A model generated the notes under the pieces. It made no database searches, was not told the DNA's origin, and saw only the letters and a list, made by a program, of their open reading frames with translations. From NCBI GenBank assembly GCA_965233855.1, contig OZ247586.1, positions 1,415,997 through 1,479,996 of the forward strand: a stretch of DNA of 64,000 nt, written 5' to 3'. The position numbers and the translations under genes were made by a program. Positions 53,755 to 63,529 of the stretch are shown one piece after another (position 1 is the first letter of the stretch; every line of letters starts with the position of its first letter). This DNA comes from Megaera_A sp965233855 (GTDB taxonomy: Bacteria > Pseudomonadota > Alphaproteobacteria > Rickettsiales > Rickettsiaceae).

Positions 53755-54451
53755 GATTACTAAAGAACAAATTAATTCCCTTGAAAAAACTCTAGATTAT
53801 AAATTTGACAACGTTGAGTTTCTAATAGAAGCGCTAACTCACCCTTCTATGAAACAGATAAGCCCCTCTGTAAGAGATTATGAAAGACTAGAGCTTTTAG
53901 GCGATTCTATCCTTGGATTCTTAGTAACGGAAATGATCTTCAATAAATACAAAGGATACGAAGAAGGAAACCTAGCTAAAATAAAAGCTCACGTAGTTTC
54001 CTGCAATACACTAGTAAAAATTGCAAATACTTTGAATTTGGCAAATTACCTCATAATCACTCAAGGTGAGGAAAATTCAGGTGGACGTACAAACCCAAAT
54101 AATATTGAAAATACTATGGAGGCTTTGCTTGCTGCTATCTATCTAGATAGCAATATTGAAAATGTTCGCGAAATAGTAAATAAACTCTGGCAAGAATCTG
54201 TTAACAATATCAACTTTAGTGATGCTGATCCAAAAACCTATCTACAAGAATTGTTACAAAGAAAGAAACTAAACACCCCCAAATATGAACTTATCAACCA
54301 AGAAGGGCCGGTACACGCACCATTATTCACCGTTAAAGTTTCATCAAATAGCAAATTTAAAATTGGCGAAGGAAAATCAATAAAAGAAGCTGAAAAAGAT
54401 GCCGCCAGACAATTATTAGCACTTTTAAAATTGGAAAATAATAATGTCTAA
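53744..54451 (+). CDS. rnc: ribonuclease III
   Basis: 235 residues. Signature ERLELLGDSILGFL at about 47-60; second acidic site region reads ENTMEALLAAIYLD near residue 125 (where many homologues have ADTVEAL, so an Asp is Asn here); C-terminal dsRNA-binding domain from about 160 (DPKTYLQELLQRK, GKSIKEAEKDAARQLL). Processes rRNA and dsRNA. Overlaps lepB and era. Confidence 0.95.
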   Translation: MINKITKEQINSLEKTLDYKFDNVEFLIEALTHPSMKQISPSVRDYERLELLGDSILGFLVTEMIFNKYKGYEEGNLAKIKAHVVSCNTLVKIANTLNLANYLIITQGEENSGGRTNPNNIENTMEALLAAIYLDSNIENVREIVNKLWQESVNNINFSDADPKTYLQELLQRKKLNTPKYELINQEGPVHAPLFTVKVSSNSKFKIGEGKSIKEAEKDAARQLLALLKLENNNV

Positions 54452-55352
54452 GAATGCTACAAAAAAATCTTTATCAGTTTGCATAGTTGGGAAACCAAAT
54501 GCAGGAAAATCAACGCTTCTAAATTATATCATTGGCGAGAAAATTTCCATTGTTACTCCGAAAGTACAAACAACTAGATCAATTATAACAGGAATAATCA
54601 CTCTTGATGATGTGCAACTTGCATTATTCGATACTCCCGGCATCTTCGAACCAAAAAAGAAACTTGAAAAAGCTATGGTTCGCTGCGCGTGGTCAAGTCT
54701 TAATAGCGCAGATATGATTGTTCTAATAATTGATGGTTCATGTAAGATTGATGAAATGATGGCAGATATTGTTCATAAAATTTCGGAATCCGGTAAACCT
54801 ATTATATTTCTCCTAAATAAGACTGATCTTCGATCAAAATATGCAGTAGAAAATATTAGCTTTCTACAAAAAACCACACCAAAAGCTAGAATATTTAACA
54901 TATCAGCCTTGAAAGGCAAGGGTGTAAGTGATTTCCTTGAATATTTAAAAGAGAATGCTAGCAATTCTGGATGGGGCTATGATGAAGATGATATAACAAA
55001 TTTACCATCGCGTTTTTTGGCTAGCGAAATAACCAGAGAACAATTATTTCTTCAACTAGAACAAGAACTCCCATACAACTTAACTGTTGAAAGCGAAAGC
55101 TGGGAAGAACAAAAAAATGGTTCTATTAAAATTAACCAAGTTATAGTTGTTGCACGCGAAATTCACAAAAATATGATAATTGGGAAGAAAGGAAGCAAAA
55201 TAAAAGAAATAGGAACTGAAGCTAGAGTAAATATCGAAAAATTACTTGGCTGTAAAATTCATTTATTCCTCTTTGTAAAGGTTAGAAAAAACTGGGAAGA
55301 TAATCCAGAATTCTACCACACAATGGGACTCAAATATCAAGGCAACGAATAA
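54444..55352 (+). CDS. era: GTPase Era
   Basis: 302 residues. G1 GKPNAGKSTLLN, switch VTPKVQTTR, G3 DTPGI, G4 NKTD, G5 SALKGKG; C-terminal KH domain IHKNMIIGKKGSKIKEIG. Assembles the 30S subunit near the 16S 3' end. Last gene of lepB-rnc-era, overlapping rnc by 8 bp. Confidence 0.96.
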   Translation: MSKNATKKSLSVCIVGKPNAGKSTLLNYIIGEKISIVTPKVQTTRSIITGIITLDDVQLALFDTPGIFEPKKKLEKAMVRCAWSSLNSADMIVLIIDGSCKIDEMMADIVHKISESGKPIIFLLNKTDLRSKYAVENISFLQKTTPKARIFNISALKGKGVSDFLEYLKENASNSGWGYDEDDITNLPSRFLASEITREQLFLQLEQELPYNLTVESESWEEQKNGSIKINQVIVVAREIHKNMIIGKKGSKIKEIGTEARVNIEKLLGCKIHLFLFVKVRKNWEDNPEFYHTMGLKYQGNE

Positions 55353-55355
55353 TAA

Positions 55356-56168
55356 CTAAACAACAAACTCAGCAATTTTTAAATAATCTTCTGGTGATAA
55401 ATTTTCAGCTCGCAACGAAGATTCTATTTTCAACACTCCCAAAATATCCTCAATATCTGGTCGCAATTGCTTTAGGGAAGATTTAATCATTTTTCTTCTT
55501 CCTGAAAAAGCAAAGTGTGTGACTTTTTCTAATTGCAACATTACTTCCTTTGTAGGCTGAGTAGATTTTGGAACAAGCCTAACTATGCTAGACCAAATTT
55601 TGGGCTCGGGATAAAACGCCTTAGGACTAACATCAAAACATTTATTCACATCACAGCTAATCTGACAAATAACTGATAATCTCCCATATGATTTTTTACT
55701 AGGCAGAGAAACTATCCGATCAACCACCTCCCTCTGCAACATCAAAGTCATGCTATTTACATTAGCTATCTGATTAATCCAATTAATCAAAAGTTGACTA
55801 CCAATATTGTATGGTAAATTGGAAATAATATCTAATTTACTATTACTCAGAATATCATCTAAATTAGTCTTCAATGCATCATCATGCAAAATCTCAAGAA
55901 ATGAATAAGATTCTTGTATCTCTTCTAGAAGGGGTAAACATCTAGAATCTGTTTCTATTACTGTAAGTTTTTTTGGTAATGATTTTAATATTGATCTAGT
56001 TAAGCCAGATGGTCCTGGCCCTATTTCCAAAACAGAAGAATCTGCATTTATATTTGCATAATTTACAATTTTATCGCACAAACTTTCATCAAAAATGAAA
56101 TTTTGACCATATTTTTTTAAAGGAGAAATGCCATGTTTGCTAGCTAATTTTGCTATTGATGGCAACAT
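55356..56168 (-). CDS. rsmA: 16S rRNA dimethyladenosine methyltransferase
   Basis: 270 residues. KKYGQNFIFDESLCDKIV, SAM motif VLEIGPGPSGLT, catalytic ISNLPYNIGSQLLI, and FYPEPKIWSSIVRLVP. Methylates two adenines of 16S helix 45. Starts 4 bp after surA; third gene of lptD-surA-rsmA, converging on era. Confidence 0.95.
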   Translation of the reverse strand: MLPSIAKLASKHGISPLKKYGQNFIFDESLCDKIVNYANINADSSVLEIGPGPSGLTRSILKSLPKKLTVIETDSRCLPLLEEIQESYSFLEILHDDALKTNLDDILSNSKLDIISNLPYNIGSQLLINWINQIANVNSMTLMLQREVVDRIVSLPSKKSYGRLSVICQISCDVNKCFDVSPKAFYPEPKIWSSIVRLVPKSTQPTKEVMLQLEKVTHFAFSGRRKMIKSSLKQLRPDIEDILGVLKIESSLRAENLSPEDYLKIAEFVV

Positions 56169-56172
56169 ATTA

Positions 56173-57072
56173 TTAACCAGGAATCATTATCTTGATAGTA
56201 GATTTAACCTTTAAATCTTTAAAAAATTTAGCGGCCTTTTGCGTCATTTTTTTATTTGATAAAAATGATTTAATTTTGTTCAAATCTCCTGTCGATACAC
56301 CAGCATCTTTCTTACAAACAAAAACCATTTTAAAGCTACCATCTTGCTTGTAAACGCTGCTAGCATTTCCAGCTTTAGTATCAAGAACAATCGATTGTGT
56401 CTTTTCCGGAAGCTTAGACAATTTCCGATCAAACTTCTCTCCATCAGCAAACTCTGCAAACAGCTTATCATCTACTTTATTACAATCTGATAGACGCTTT
56501 TTCAAAAGATGCATTTTTTTCTTAGCATCATCATCACCAACTCTAGAAGTAAAAACCCAGGCTTCAATATCAAAATCTTTATAGCTATTTATTAAGGCAA
56601 TATCCATTTCATTAGGAGAAACTGAAACCGATTGAGATAAAGAGCTAATAATATTATGTTTAATTAATTCACTTCTGATTTGTTTTCTAAAAGCTTCAGC
56701 ATCAACACCACTCTCTTTCATATGCTTCTTCATGCCACCATTTGGCATTTTATTTCTTTCTTCAATCGAGCGAATAGCATTATCTATTTCTTCATCACTA
56801 ACATCACCACCAACCTTTTCTGCATGTTGATTTAAAAGCTCATCTTCAACCAGAATATTTAATATATCGCTATTAACCTTACTATTCACTGATGCATCAG
56901 AAATATCAATATTATTCAATGTTACTACCATCTTCTTTCTAGATTCAAAATCATATCTAGTAACTGGCACATCATTTACAAACGCTACTATATCAGGTAG
57001 TTCTGCAATGGCGCTAAATGAAAATAACACAAGAAAAATACTTACCAATCTTTTCATAGATTTTTTGCTCAC
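56173..57072 (-). CDS. surA: SurA-like periplasmic chaperone
   Basis: 299 residues. N-terminal signal peptide (KRLVSIFLVLFSFSAIA), then the SurA N-domain (IVAFVNDVPVTRYDFESRKK, and EDELLNQHAEKVGGDVSDEEIDNAI). No clear parvulin motif is seen in the C-terminal half, so prolyl isomerase activity is doubtful. Helps outer-membrane protein folding. Overlaps the lptD stop by ATGA. Confidence 0.85.
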   Translation of the reverse strand: MSKKSMKRLVSIFLVLFSFSAIAELPDIVAFVNDVPVTRYDFESRKKMVVTLNNIDISDASVNSKVNSDILNILVEDELLNQHAEKVGGDVSDEEIDNAIRSIEERNKMPNGGMKKHMKESGVDAEAFRKQIRSELIKHNIISSLSQSVSVSPNEMDIALINSYKDFDIEAWVFTSRVGDDDAKKKMHLLKKRLSDCNKVDDKLFAEFADGEKFDRKLSKLPEKTQSIVLDTKAGNASSVYKQDGSFKMVFVCKKDAGVSTGDLNKIKSFLSNKKMTQKAAKFFKDLKVKSTIKIMIPG

Positions 57073-59180
57073 ATATTTAAAACTTTTAAACCGACAGAAA
57101 ATGACTTAGTTCTAGTCTTTTGAACGCCTCGAAGACTATCATGTAAGAAATTATCTGTAATAACGCCACTAATACTAACACAATCAAATAAGTATGTCAC
57201 TCTGATACTTCTAACTAAAACACGAGGAGAGCTCGAAGTAATGTCAAGTTTTGTTGTTCCCCCAATCCATAAATCTTTATGAATTTTATAATCAGCCTTA
57301 ATGCTAATTTGAGAAGCCTTATCATTTTCTAGGTCAAAACCATCATCTGCAAAATATCTTGAAGCTTGATGGAACTCTGCAAAAGAAACATTTGCCAGAA
57401 GGTCATTAGTAACAACATCAACACCAACCTCATTCCTAATTGGCTTTAGACTTTGATCTCTTCTAAATCTATAAAATATCGATGTATTATTAAATATGTC
57501 TGCACGAGCACTTCCTACATACTCCGAATTTCCCCTTTCAACTACATTATTATTATATATTAGTTGTCCTAAAAATGTGTCAATATACAGAAAATCACTA
57601 AGCAACGTGGAATTAATACCATAGCTTAAACGAGTACCATATTCGTGATAATCAATTCCACTAAAACGATTCGTACTAAAAATATTATTTTCTGATAATT
57701 CATTCTTCGGAGCGTCTACTAATGCAAATTTCTCAAAACGCTTCTCATAATTACGGCCTAAAACAATCATTGCTATTGGCTCAATCTTTATACTTGATTT
57801 TGCACTAATTGATTTTGCTAGAGGATATCTCCATTTTGCACTAACTTCAGGGATGTTTCTGTACCAAATTTTTTGCCTATCTTTTTCAAACTTCCTTTCA
57901 TGCAAATCAACAATATAAAAATCTCCACGATTCGCTATTCCCAATGTAAACATATGACCACTACTGGAAATTAGATTAGTCATTATTTCTAGCTCAAGAG
58001 CAGTTCTTGCAAGCTGCAACTCGTTTGGTTCACTATATATAATTGTATTATTTCTGATATTAAGTAAAACCGTTTCATCATTTGATAAATCAATGACATT
58101 CTGCGTTTTTATGCTTGGCAAAATGAATGGTATTTTTAATTTTTGATTTTGATCTCTCAAGTCTTGGAAATGATATCCTTCTAGTAAAAAATAATTTCTT
58201 CTATCAACCGTATTTGTATAAATTTTTGACGTTAAATAAGAATCATATTTTTCTTGATAATTTGTTAAATAAGCTTTATCCGAGGCCTTTTGAACATCAA
58301 ACCCATAATTTATACTATTTCTAGAAAAATCACCTTTTGCAACAACATGATATCTTCCTGGGTTCGTACTATTTAAAACACCATCTTCATCTTTTTTTCT
58401 GAAAGGTGGATTACCATAACTACCATTGATTTGATAACTTCCATCCTCAACTTTATGACGATACTCCCCTTCAAAAATAGTATAATGTGTTGAAAATCTT
58501 GGACTAATAGTAAAATCAATATTTGGCTTTACTCTAAAATAGAAAGGAATCATAAAATCATCCTTTAAAATCTTAGGCCCAAGCACCCCTGACTGGGCTT
58601 TAGCATCTGGTGTTGGATGAGAAAAATAGGGGAAATATACTATTGGAACACCGTAAAGTTCAAAGAATAAATGTTTATATGTAATTTTCTCTTTGTCATA
58701 ATCAATATCTGTTTTTCCCGAACTAATTTGCCATATTGGCTTATTGCTACAATGAATTTTACATGGAGTAAATACCGATTTTTCAAGAGTAACTCTATTT
58801 ATATTCAATCTTTTTGCAAGCCTTGCTGTTAAAATCGAATTTTCATCAAATTTTGCAATAAACCCTTCTATTGCGCCTTGCTTTAATTTATCTTTAAAAA
58901 TAGCCTTTTCACCCCTCATGATACGACCATTTTTATCTGTAATCTGCACATCACCTTCTGCAAAAATAACATCATTTTTTATATCATAAACAACTGTTTG
59001 TGCATTAAGGACAAAACCATCCATTCCAATGTAAACATCACCCTTAGCTCTCACTATATCCTTTTTAGAATCATAGTGTACTTCATGAGCTTTCAAAACA
59101 TTATCACTGCTCATCTTACCCACAGCGACAACTGGAGAAGTTAAAAATATAAAGAGTAATAGTTTGCAAACTCTAAGCAT
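57069..59180 (-). CDS. lptD: LPS-assembly protein LptD
   Basis: 703 residues. Signal peptide (LLLFIFLTSPVVAVG), N-terminal OstA/LptA-like domain (VLKAHEVHYDSKKDIVRAKGDVYIG), then the LptD beta-barrel domain from about residue 180 (YFPYFSHPTPDAKAQSGVLGPK, SRNSINYGFD). Inserts LPS in the outer leaflet. First of the lptD-surA-rsmA operon; 48 bp divergent from xseA. Its presence implies the bacterium still makes LPS. Confidence 0.93.
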   Translation of the reverse strand: MLRVCKLLLFIFLTSPVVAVGKMSSDNVLKAHEVHYDSKKDIVRAKGDVYIGMDGFVLNAQTVVYDIKNDVIFAEGDVQITDKNGRIMRGEKAIFKDKLKQGAIEGFIAKFDENSILTARLAKRLNINRVTLEKSVFTPCKIHCSNKPIWQISSGKTDIDYDKEKITYKHLFFELYGVPIVYFPYFSHPTPDAKAQSGVLGPKILKDDFMIPFYFRVKPNIDFTISPRFSTHYTIFEGEYRHKVEDGSYQINGSYGNPPFRKKDEDGVLNSTNPGRYHVVAKGDFSRNSINYGFDVQKASDKAYLTNYQEKYDSYLTSKIYTNTVDRRNYFLLEGYHFQDLRDQNQKLKIPFILPSIKTQNVIDLSNDETVLLNIRNNTIIYSEPNELQLARTALELEIMTNLISSSGHMFTLGIANRGDFYIVDLHERKFEKDRQKIWYRNIPEVSAKWRYPLAKSISAKSSIKIEPIAMIVLGRNYEKRFEKFALVDAPKNELSENNIFSTNRFSGIDYHEYGTRLSYGINSTLLSDFLYIDTFLGQLIYNNNVVERGNSEYVGSARADIFNNTSIFYRFRRDQSLKPIRNEVGVDVVTNDLLANVSFAEFHQASRYFADDGFDLENDKASQISIKADYKIHKDLWIGGTTKLDITSSSPRVLVRSIRVTYLFDCVSISGVITDNFLHDSLRGVQKTRTKSFSVGLKVLNM

Positions 59181-59228
59181 TTAAACTAATTTAATTTTGT
59201 GAATTAAAAATATTCTAGATCATACATT

Positions 59229-60569
59229 ATGTTAGAAGATAGTTTAACAAATAACTTAAACCAAACTGAATTTTCTGTTTCTGAAATCTCAGGAAAAATA
59301 AAATGGCTTCTTGAAAATCAATTTGGCGTGGTCAGAATCAAAGGCGAAATCTCTGGCCTAAAAATAGCTGCATCTGGACATGGTTATTTTTCACTTAAAG
59401 ATAATAATGCAGTTTTAGCTGCCATTTGTTGGAGAAATAGTCTTGCTAGAGTGAACTTTAAAATTGAAGAAGGACTAGAAGTTGTAGCAACTGGAAAAAT
59501 CACAGCCTATGCTGGGCAATCTAAATATCAAATATCTATTGAGCACATTGAACCCGCTGGTTCTGGTGCATTCATGAAGATATTAAAAGAACGTAAAGCA
59601 AAACTAGAAAAAGAAGGGCTTTTTGCAAAAGAGCACAAACAAAAATTACCCTACTTACCCAAAAAGATCGGTATAATTACTTCCATATCAGGAGCTGTCA
59701 TCAAAGATATTATCCATAGAATATCCGACAGATGTCATACTAATCTAGTTATATGGCCAGTAGCAGTTCAGGGCGAAACTTCAGCCGATGAAATATCAAA
59801 CGCTATTGATAAATTTAACAAACTAGAACCACATCAAAAACCCGATTTGTTAATTGTTGCAAGAGGCGGTGGATCAATTGAGGATTTATGGTCTTTTAAT
59901 GAAGAAAACGTGGTGCGCTCAACCTATAACTCCAAAATTCCAATTATTTCTGCAGTGGGTCACGAAACGGATTACACGCTAATTGACCTTGCAGCAGATA
60001 TACGAGCTCCAACTCCAACTGCTGCCGCTGAATTTGCAGTTCCTGTTGCTACGGACCTAAAATACACACTGCGTACACTTGGCGATCGTATGCACACAAG
60101 GCTTATAGATCTATTAAAATTTTACTCTCAAGCTTTATCTAATAACAAACGAGCACTTGAGCAAGTTGCAAATTCTGTTGAAAACTACGCTCAAAAAATT
60201 GATGATCTTTCATTCCGACTTCTCGGATCGCTACCAAATTTATTAAAACAAAAACAAACTTTACTGGAACATTACCCATCATCACGTCTAAAACCTATAA
60301 AAATACTTAAGTATAAGTATCTTCAATATAAACATTTTGATAATATTTCACTCACCAAAAGTAATACCCTTCTATCCGAGTATCAACATAAACTCACTCT
60401 CAACAGCTCGCTGCTACATAGCCTTGACTATAATAACGTCTTAAAAAGAGGGTTTGCTATGATCAGTGATAAAAATGAGAAATATGTTTCTACAATATCA
60501 GAAGCAAAGCAAAACTCCATTCTAAATATAAAAATGCAAGATGGAGAAATTCAGGTAACTAAGAAATAA
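59229..60569 (+). CDS. xseA: exodeoxyribonuclease VII large subunit
   Basis: 446 residues. OB-fold N-terminus (SEISGKIKWLLENQFGVVRIKGEISG), catalytic core with GIITSISGAVIKDIIHRISDR, RGGGSIEDLWSFNEENVVR, SAVGHETDYTLIDLAADIRAPTPTAAAE, then a coiled-coil tail. Degrades single-stranded DNA with XseB. No xseB is beside it. Confidence 0.95.
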   Translation: MLEDSLTNNLNQTEFSVSEISGKIKWLLENQFGVVRIKGEISGLKIAASGHGYFSLKDNNAVLAAICWRNSLARVNFKIEEGLEVVATGKITAYAGQSKYQISIEHIEPAGSGAFMKILKERKAKLEKEGLFAKEHKQKLPYLPKKIGIITSISGAVIKDIIHRISDRCHTNLVIWPVAVQGETSADEISNAIDKFNKLEPHQKPDLLIVARGGGSIEDLWSFNEENVVRSTYNSKIPIISAVGHETDYTLIDLAADIRAPTPTAAAEFAVPVATDLKYTLRTLGDRMHTRLIDLLKFYSQALSNNKRALEQVANSVENYAQKIDDLSFRLLGSLPNLLKQKQTLLEHYPSSRLKPIKILKYKYLQYKHFDNISLTKSNTLLSEYQHKLTLNSSLLHSLDYNNVLKRGFAMISDKNEKYVSTISEAKQNSILNIKMQDGEIQVTKK

Positions 60570-60621
60570 CAAGTTTGCTCATCATTACAAATAATAGAAC
60601 CATTTGAGTTTTTGCACTCAA

Positions 60622-60654
60622 ATACTTGACTATTTTTGTTGGGTAAGTTAAAAT
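60622..60654 (+). promoter_or_regulatory. iscR promoter with type 1 IscR-binding site
   Basis: -35 TTGACT (60626-60631), 17-bp spacer, -10 TAAAAT (60649-60654). A 25-bp site at 60622-60646 beginning ATACTTGACTATTT matches the type 1 IscR consensus at 22 of 25 positions, overlapping the -35. Arms CTTGACTAT and ATAGTCAAG (60625 and 60663) also form a larger inverted repeat. Holo-IscR would shut the operon when Fe-S clusters suffice. Confidence 0.7.
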
Positions 60655-60682
60655 ATCCCTCGATAGTCAAGAGGATTCTGCC

Positions 60683-61102
60683 ATGATGTTAACAACAAAA
60701 AGTCGCTATGCCGTAATGGCTGTAATTGAAGTTGCAGCTACAAATAATAAATCTCCTATTAGGCTAGCTGATATTTCTGAAAGACAAAATATCCCCCTAA
60801 ATTACCTTGAACAAATTTTTTTAAAACTAAAAAAAGCAAACTTAGTTAGTTCTGTAAAAGGCCCTGGTGGTGGTTATTACTTAAATTTATCATCCGAAAA
60901 AATATCTATAGAAAGTATCGTAGATGCTGTTGAAGAAAATTTAAAAATGACTAGATGTTCAAAAGACAAAAACTGTAGAAAAAATGGTATTAATTGCAAA
61001 ACTCACGATCTATGGAAGGGTTTAGGGCGTCATATAAGAGAATATTTTGCAAATATCTCAATAGCTGATGTAATATCTGGAAAAATTAATATTGCAAATT
61101 GA
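60683..61102 (+). CDS. iscR: Rrf2-family Fe-S regulator IscR
   Basis: 139 residues. Winged helix (MMLTTKSRYAVMAVIEVAA, then LNYLEQIFLKLKKANLVSSVKG, PGGGYYL). Cluster ligands C92, C98, C105 and H108 in RCSKDKNCRKNGINCKTH fit the [2Fe-2S] binding site of IscR. Represses the isc operon via the site in its own promoter. SD GAGGA seven bases before ATG. Confidence 0.92.
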   Translation: MMLTTKSRYAVMAVIEVAATNNKSPIRLADISERQNIPLNYLEQIFLKLKKANLVSSVKGPGGGYYLNLSSEKISIESIVDAVEENLKMTRCSKDKNCRKNGINCKTHDLWKGLGRHIREYFANISIADVISGKINIAN

Positions 61103-61121
61103 TTAAGAGCTACATAAAATT

Positions 61122-62234
61122 ATGATATATCTAGATCACAACGCTACAACAAACATACACCCAGAAGTTAGAAATAAAATGCACGAACTTGCAGCGCATG
61201 GCCCTCTGAACCCATCTTCCATTCATTCAAATGGACAAAAAGGCAAAAACTTACTTGAAAATGCTCGCAAATCTATTGCCTCTCTGCTGGGCTTTGAATC
61301 TGATCGCCGGAAATATCAAATTACATTTACATCAAGCGGAACGGAAGCAAACAATTTGATTATTTCAAATTTTAAGAATCATGAAATTTTTATATCAGCA
61401 ACTGAGCATCCATCAATCTATGCGCATAGTAAATATCTAAAAAACATTACAGTAATTAAGGTTGATCAAAATGGTGTTCTAGATATCGACGATTTAATTC
61501 TAAAACTCAAAAATTCAGAATCCAACAAAAAATTACTGTCAGTAATGCTTGCAAATAATGAAACTGGCGTTATTCATCCAATAAAAAAAATCTGTGATAT
61601 AGCACATGATTATGGAGTTCTCGTTCATAGTGATTGTGTGCAAGCAGCTGGCAAAATTGAAGTGAATATGCCAGAACTTGGTATAGATTTTCTTTCAATC
61701 TCTGGACATAAATTTGGTGGGCCTATGGGTTCAGCAGCACTAGTCTCTAGAACTTCTATTCCCTTGCAGCCCCTGATCATTGGAGGAGGACAAGAAAGAT
61801 CTCTGCGTTCGGGAACTGAAAATGTACCGGCAATTGTTGGACTTGGATTTGCAGCAGAGATAGCAAAAGAAGAACTTCCCGAAAGAAACTCTCATATGAC
61901 CAAGCTACAATCAAAACTTGAAAAAAATCTTTTAGAAAGTGATCATTCAATTGAAATAGCAGGAATAAATACAGAGAGGCTGCCAAACACAAGTTTAGTA
62001 TTTAATCTGAATAAAAAAGCTGAAACTCAACTAATAGCGCTAGATTTAAAAGGAGTTGCTGTTAGCTCTGGCTCCGCTTGCTCTTCTGGCAAAGCCTCAC
62101 CTTCTCATGTTTTATCTGCAATGGGTTATCCAGAAGATAAAATACATTCTGCTTTGAGAATTTCTGTTGGAACAAATACTACTGAAGAAGATATTGATAA
62201 ATTTATTGAAATATATAACGAGATTAATAAATAA
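61122..62234 (+). CDS. NifS-type cysteine desulfurase (Spl1-like)
   Basis: 370 residues, PLP-dependent. IYLDHNATTNIHP, PLP Lys in SISGHKFGGPMG near residue 197, and the catalytic Cys in AVSSGSACSSGKASPSHVL near residue 318. It precedes iscS by 6 bp; a NifS-type gene before iscS is a known Rickettsia arrangement. Supplies sulfur for Fe-S cluster or thio-modification; it may not fully duplicate IscS. Confidence 0.92.
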   Translation: MIYLDHNATTNIHPEVRNKMHELAAHGPLNPSSIHSNGQKGKNLLENARKSIASLLGFESDRRKYQITFTSSGTEANNLIISNFKNHEIFISATEHPSIYAHSKYLKNITVIKVDQNGVLDIDDLILKLKNSESNKKLLSVMLANNETGVIHPIKKICDIAHDYGVLVHSDCVQAAGKIEVNMPELGIDFLSISGHKFGGPMGSAALVSRTSIPLQPLIIGGGQERSLRSGTENVPAIVGLGFAAEIAKEELPERNSHMTKLQSKLEKNLLESDHSIEIAGINTERLPNTSLVFNLNKKAETQLIALDLKGVAVSSGSACSSGKASPSHVLSAMGYPEDKIHSALRISVGTNTTEEDIDKFIEIYNEINK

Positions 62235-62240
62235 AAAATT

Positions 62241-63497
62241 ATGACAAATCTAGAAAAATTAAGACAAAAAGTAGCAGATAGTGAAAGTAGATTTCCTATA
62301 TATTTAGATAATCAAGCTACAACACAAACAGATCCTAGAGTAGTTGAAGCTATGTTACCATATTTCACTGAAAAGTTTGGCAACCCTCACTCAAAAAGTC
62401 ACTCATATGCTTGGGAAGCAGAAGAATCTTGTGAACTTGCAAGAGGACAAGTTGCAGAACTAATTGGAGCATCATCAAAGGAGATAGTTTTCACCTCTGG
62501 AGCAACAGAATCTAATAATATGGCTCTAAAAGGTATTGCAAAATTTTATGGCTCAAAGAAAAAACATATAGTGACCGTTGTAACAGAGCATAAATGTATT
62601 CTAGATACCTGTAGGCATCTCGAACAAGATGGATTCAAAGTAACTTACCTACCAGTTAAACCAAATGGAATCATTGATCTTGATAAACTAAAAGATGCAG
62701 TGACTAAAGATACAATGCTTGTTTCTGTCATGGCAGTTAATAATGAAATTGGTGTTATTCAACCTCTAAAAGAAATAGGAAAAATTTGTAAGGAAAAAGG
62801 CGCCTTTTTCCATTCAGACATTGCTCAAGGCTTTGGTAAAATCCCTATTAATGTTGATGAATGCAATATAGATTTAGCTAGTATCTCTGGACATAAAATC
62901 TATGGTCCAAAAGGCATTGGTGCTCTATATGTTAGACGTAAACCAAGAATTAGGTTGTCGCCTCTGTTCAATGGCGGTGGGCAAGAAAGAGGTTTTAGAT
63001 CCGGAACTATACCAACACCACTCGTAGTAGGACTTGGAATGGCAGCTTCTATCGCCTCAAAAGAAATGGAAAAAGATTACGCTCATGTTAAAAAGCTATT
63101 TGATAAATTCCTAAATACTATCCAATCAAATGCTAAAGAAATTTACCTTAATGGTGACAAAGAACAAAGATATCCTGGAAATCTAAATCTTAGTTTTGCA
63201 TATATTGAAGGAGAATCGATGATATTATCTATTAAAGATTTAGCCGTTTCGTCTGGTTCTGCATGCACATCTAGTTCTCTTGAGCCTTCTTACGTATTAC
63301 GTGCACTTGGAGTTGGCGATGTCCTGGCTCATACATCTATCAGATTTGGCTTTGGAAGGTTTACTACTGAAGAAGAAGTTAATTATGCAGCAGATCTAAT
63401 GCTTTCGCGTATAAAAAAACTAAGGGAATTGAGCCCATTATGGGAAATGGTACAAGAAGGAATTGATATTAATGCAATTAAGTGGGCGACTCATTAA
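62241..63497 (+). CDS. iscS: cysteine desulfurase IscS
   Basis: 418 residues. PIYLDNQATTQTDPRVVEAM, PLP Lys in SISGHKIYGPKG near residue 218, catalytic Cys in AVSSGSACTSSSLEPSYVL near residue 340, and the conserved tail RIKKLRELSPLWEM. Gives sulfur to IscU and tRNA thiolation enzymes. Cotranscribed with iscU. Confidence 0.96.
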   Translation: MTNLEKLRQKVADSESRFPIYLDNQATTQTDPRVVEAMLPYFTEKFGNPHSKSHSYAWEAEESCELARGQVAELIGASSKEIVFTSGATESNNMALKGIAKFYGSKKKHIVTVVTEHKCILDTCRHLEQDGFKVTYLPVKPNGIIDLDKLKDAVTKDTMLVSVMAVNNEIGVIQPLKEIGKICKEKGAFFHSDIAQGFGKIPINVDECNIDLASISGHKIYGPKGIGALYVRRKPRIRLSPLFNGGGQERGFRSGTIPTPLVVGLGMAASIASKEMEKDYAHVKKLFDKFLNTIQSNAKEIYLNGDKEQRYPGNLNLSFAYIEGESMILSIKDLAVSSGSACTSSSLEPSYVLRALGVGDVLAHTSIRFGFGRFTTEEEVNYAADLMLSRIKKLRELSPLWEMVQEGIDINAIKWATH

Positions 63498-63529
63498 AAT
63501 TGTTATATTATAAAAAAAGGAGAAATATT

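Noticed and set aside
54110..54160. RNase III with Asp to Asn in the second acidic motif as an inactive enzyme
   Set aside because: The other catalytic residues and dsRBD are intact and an Asn at this place may be tolerated in related lineages; without an alignment, loss of activity cannot be claimed.
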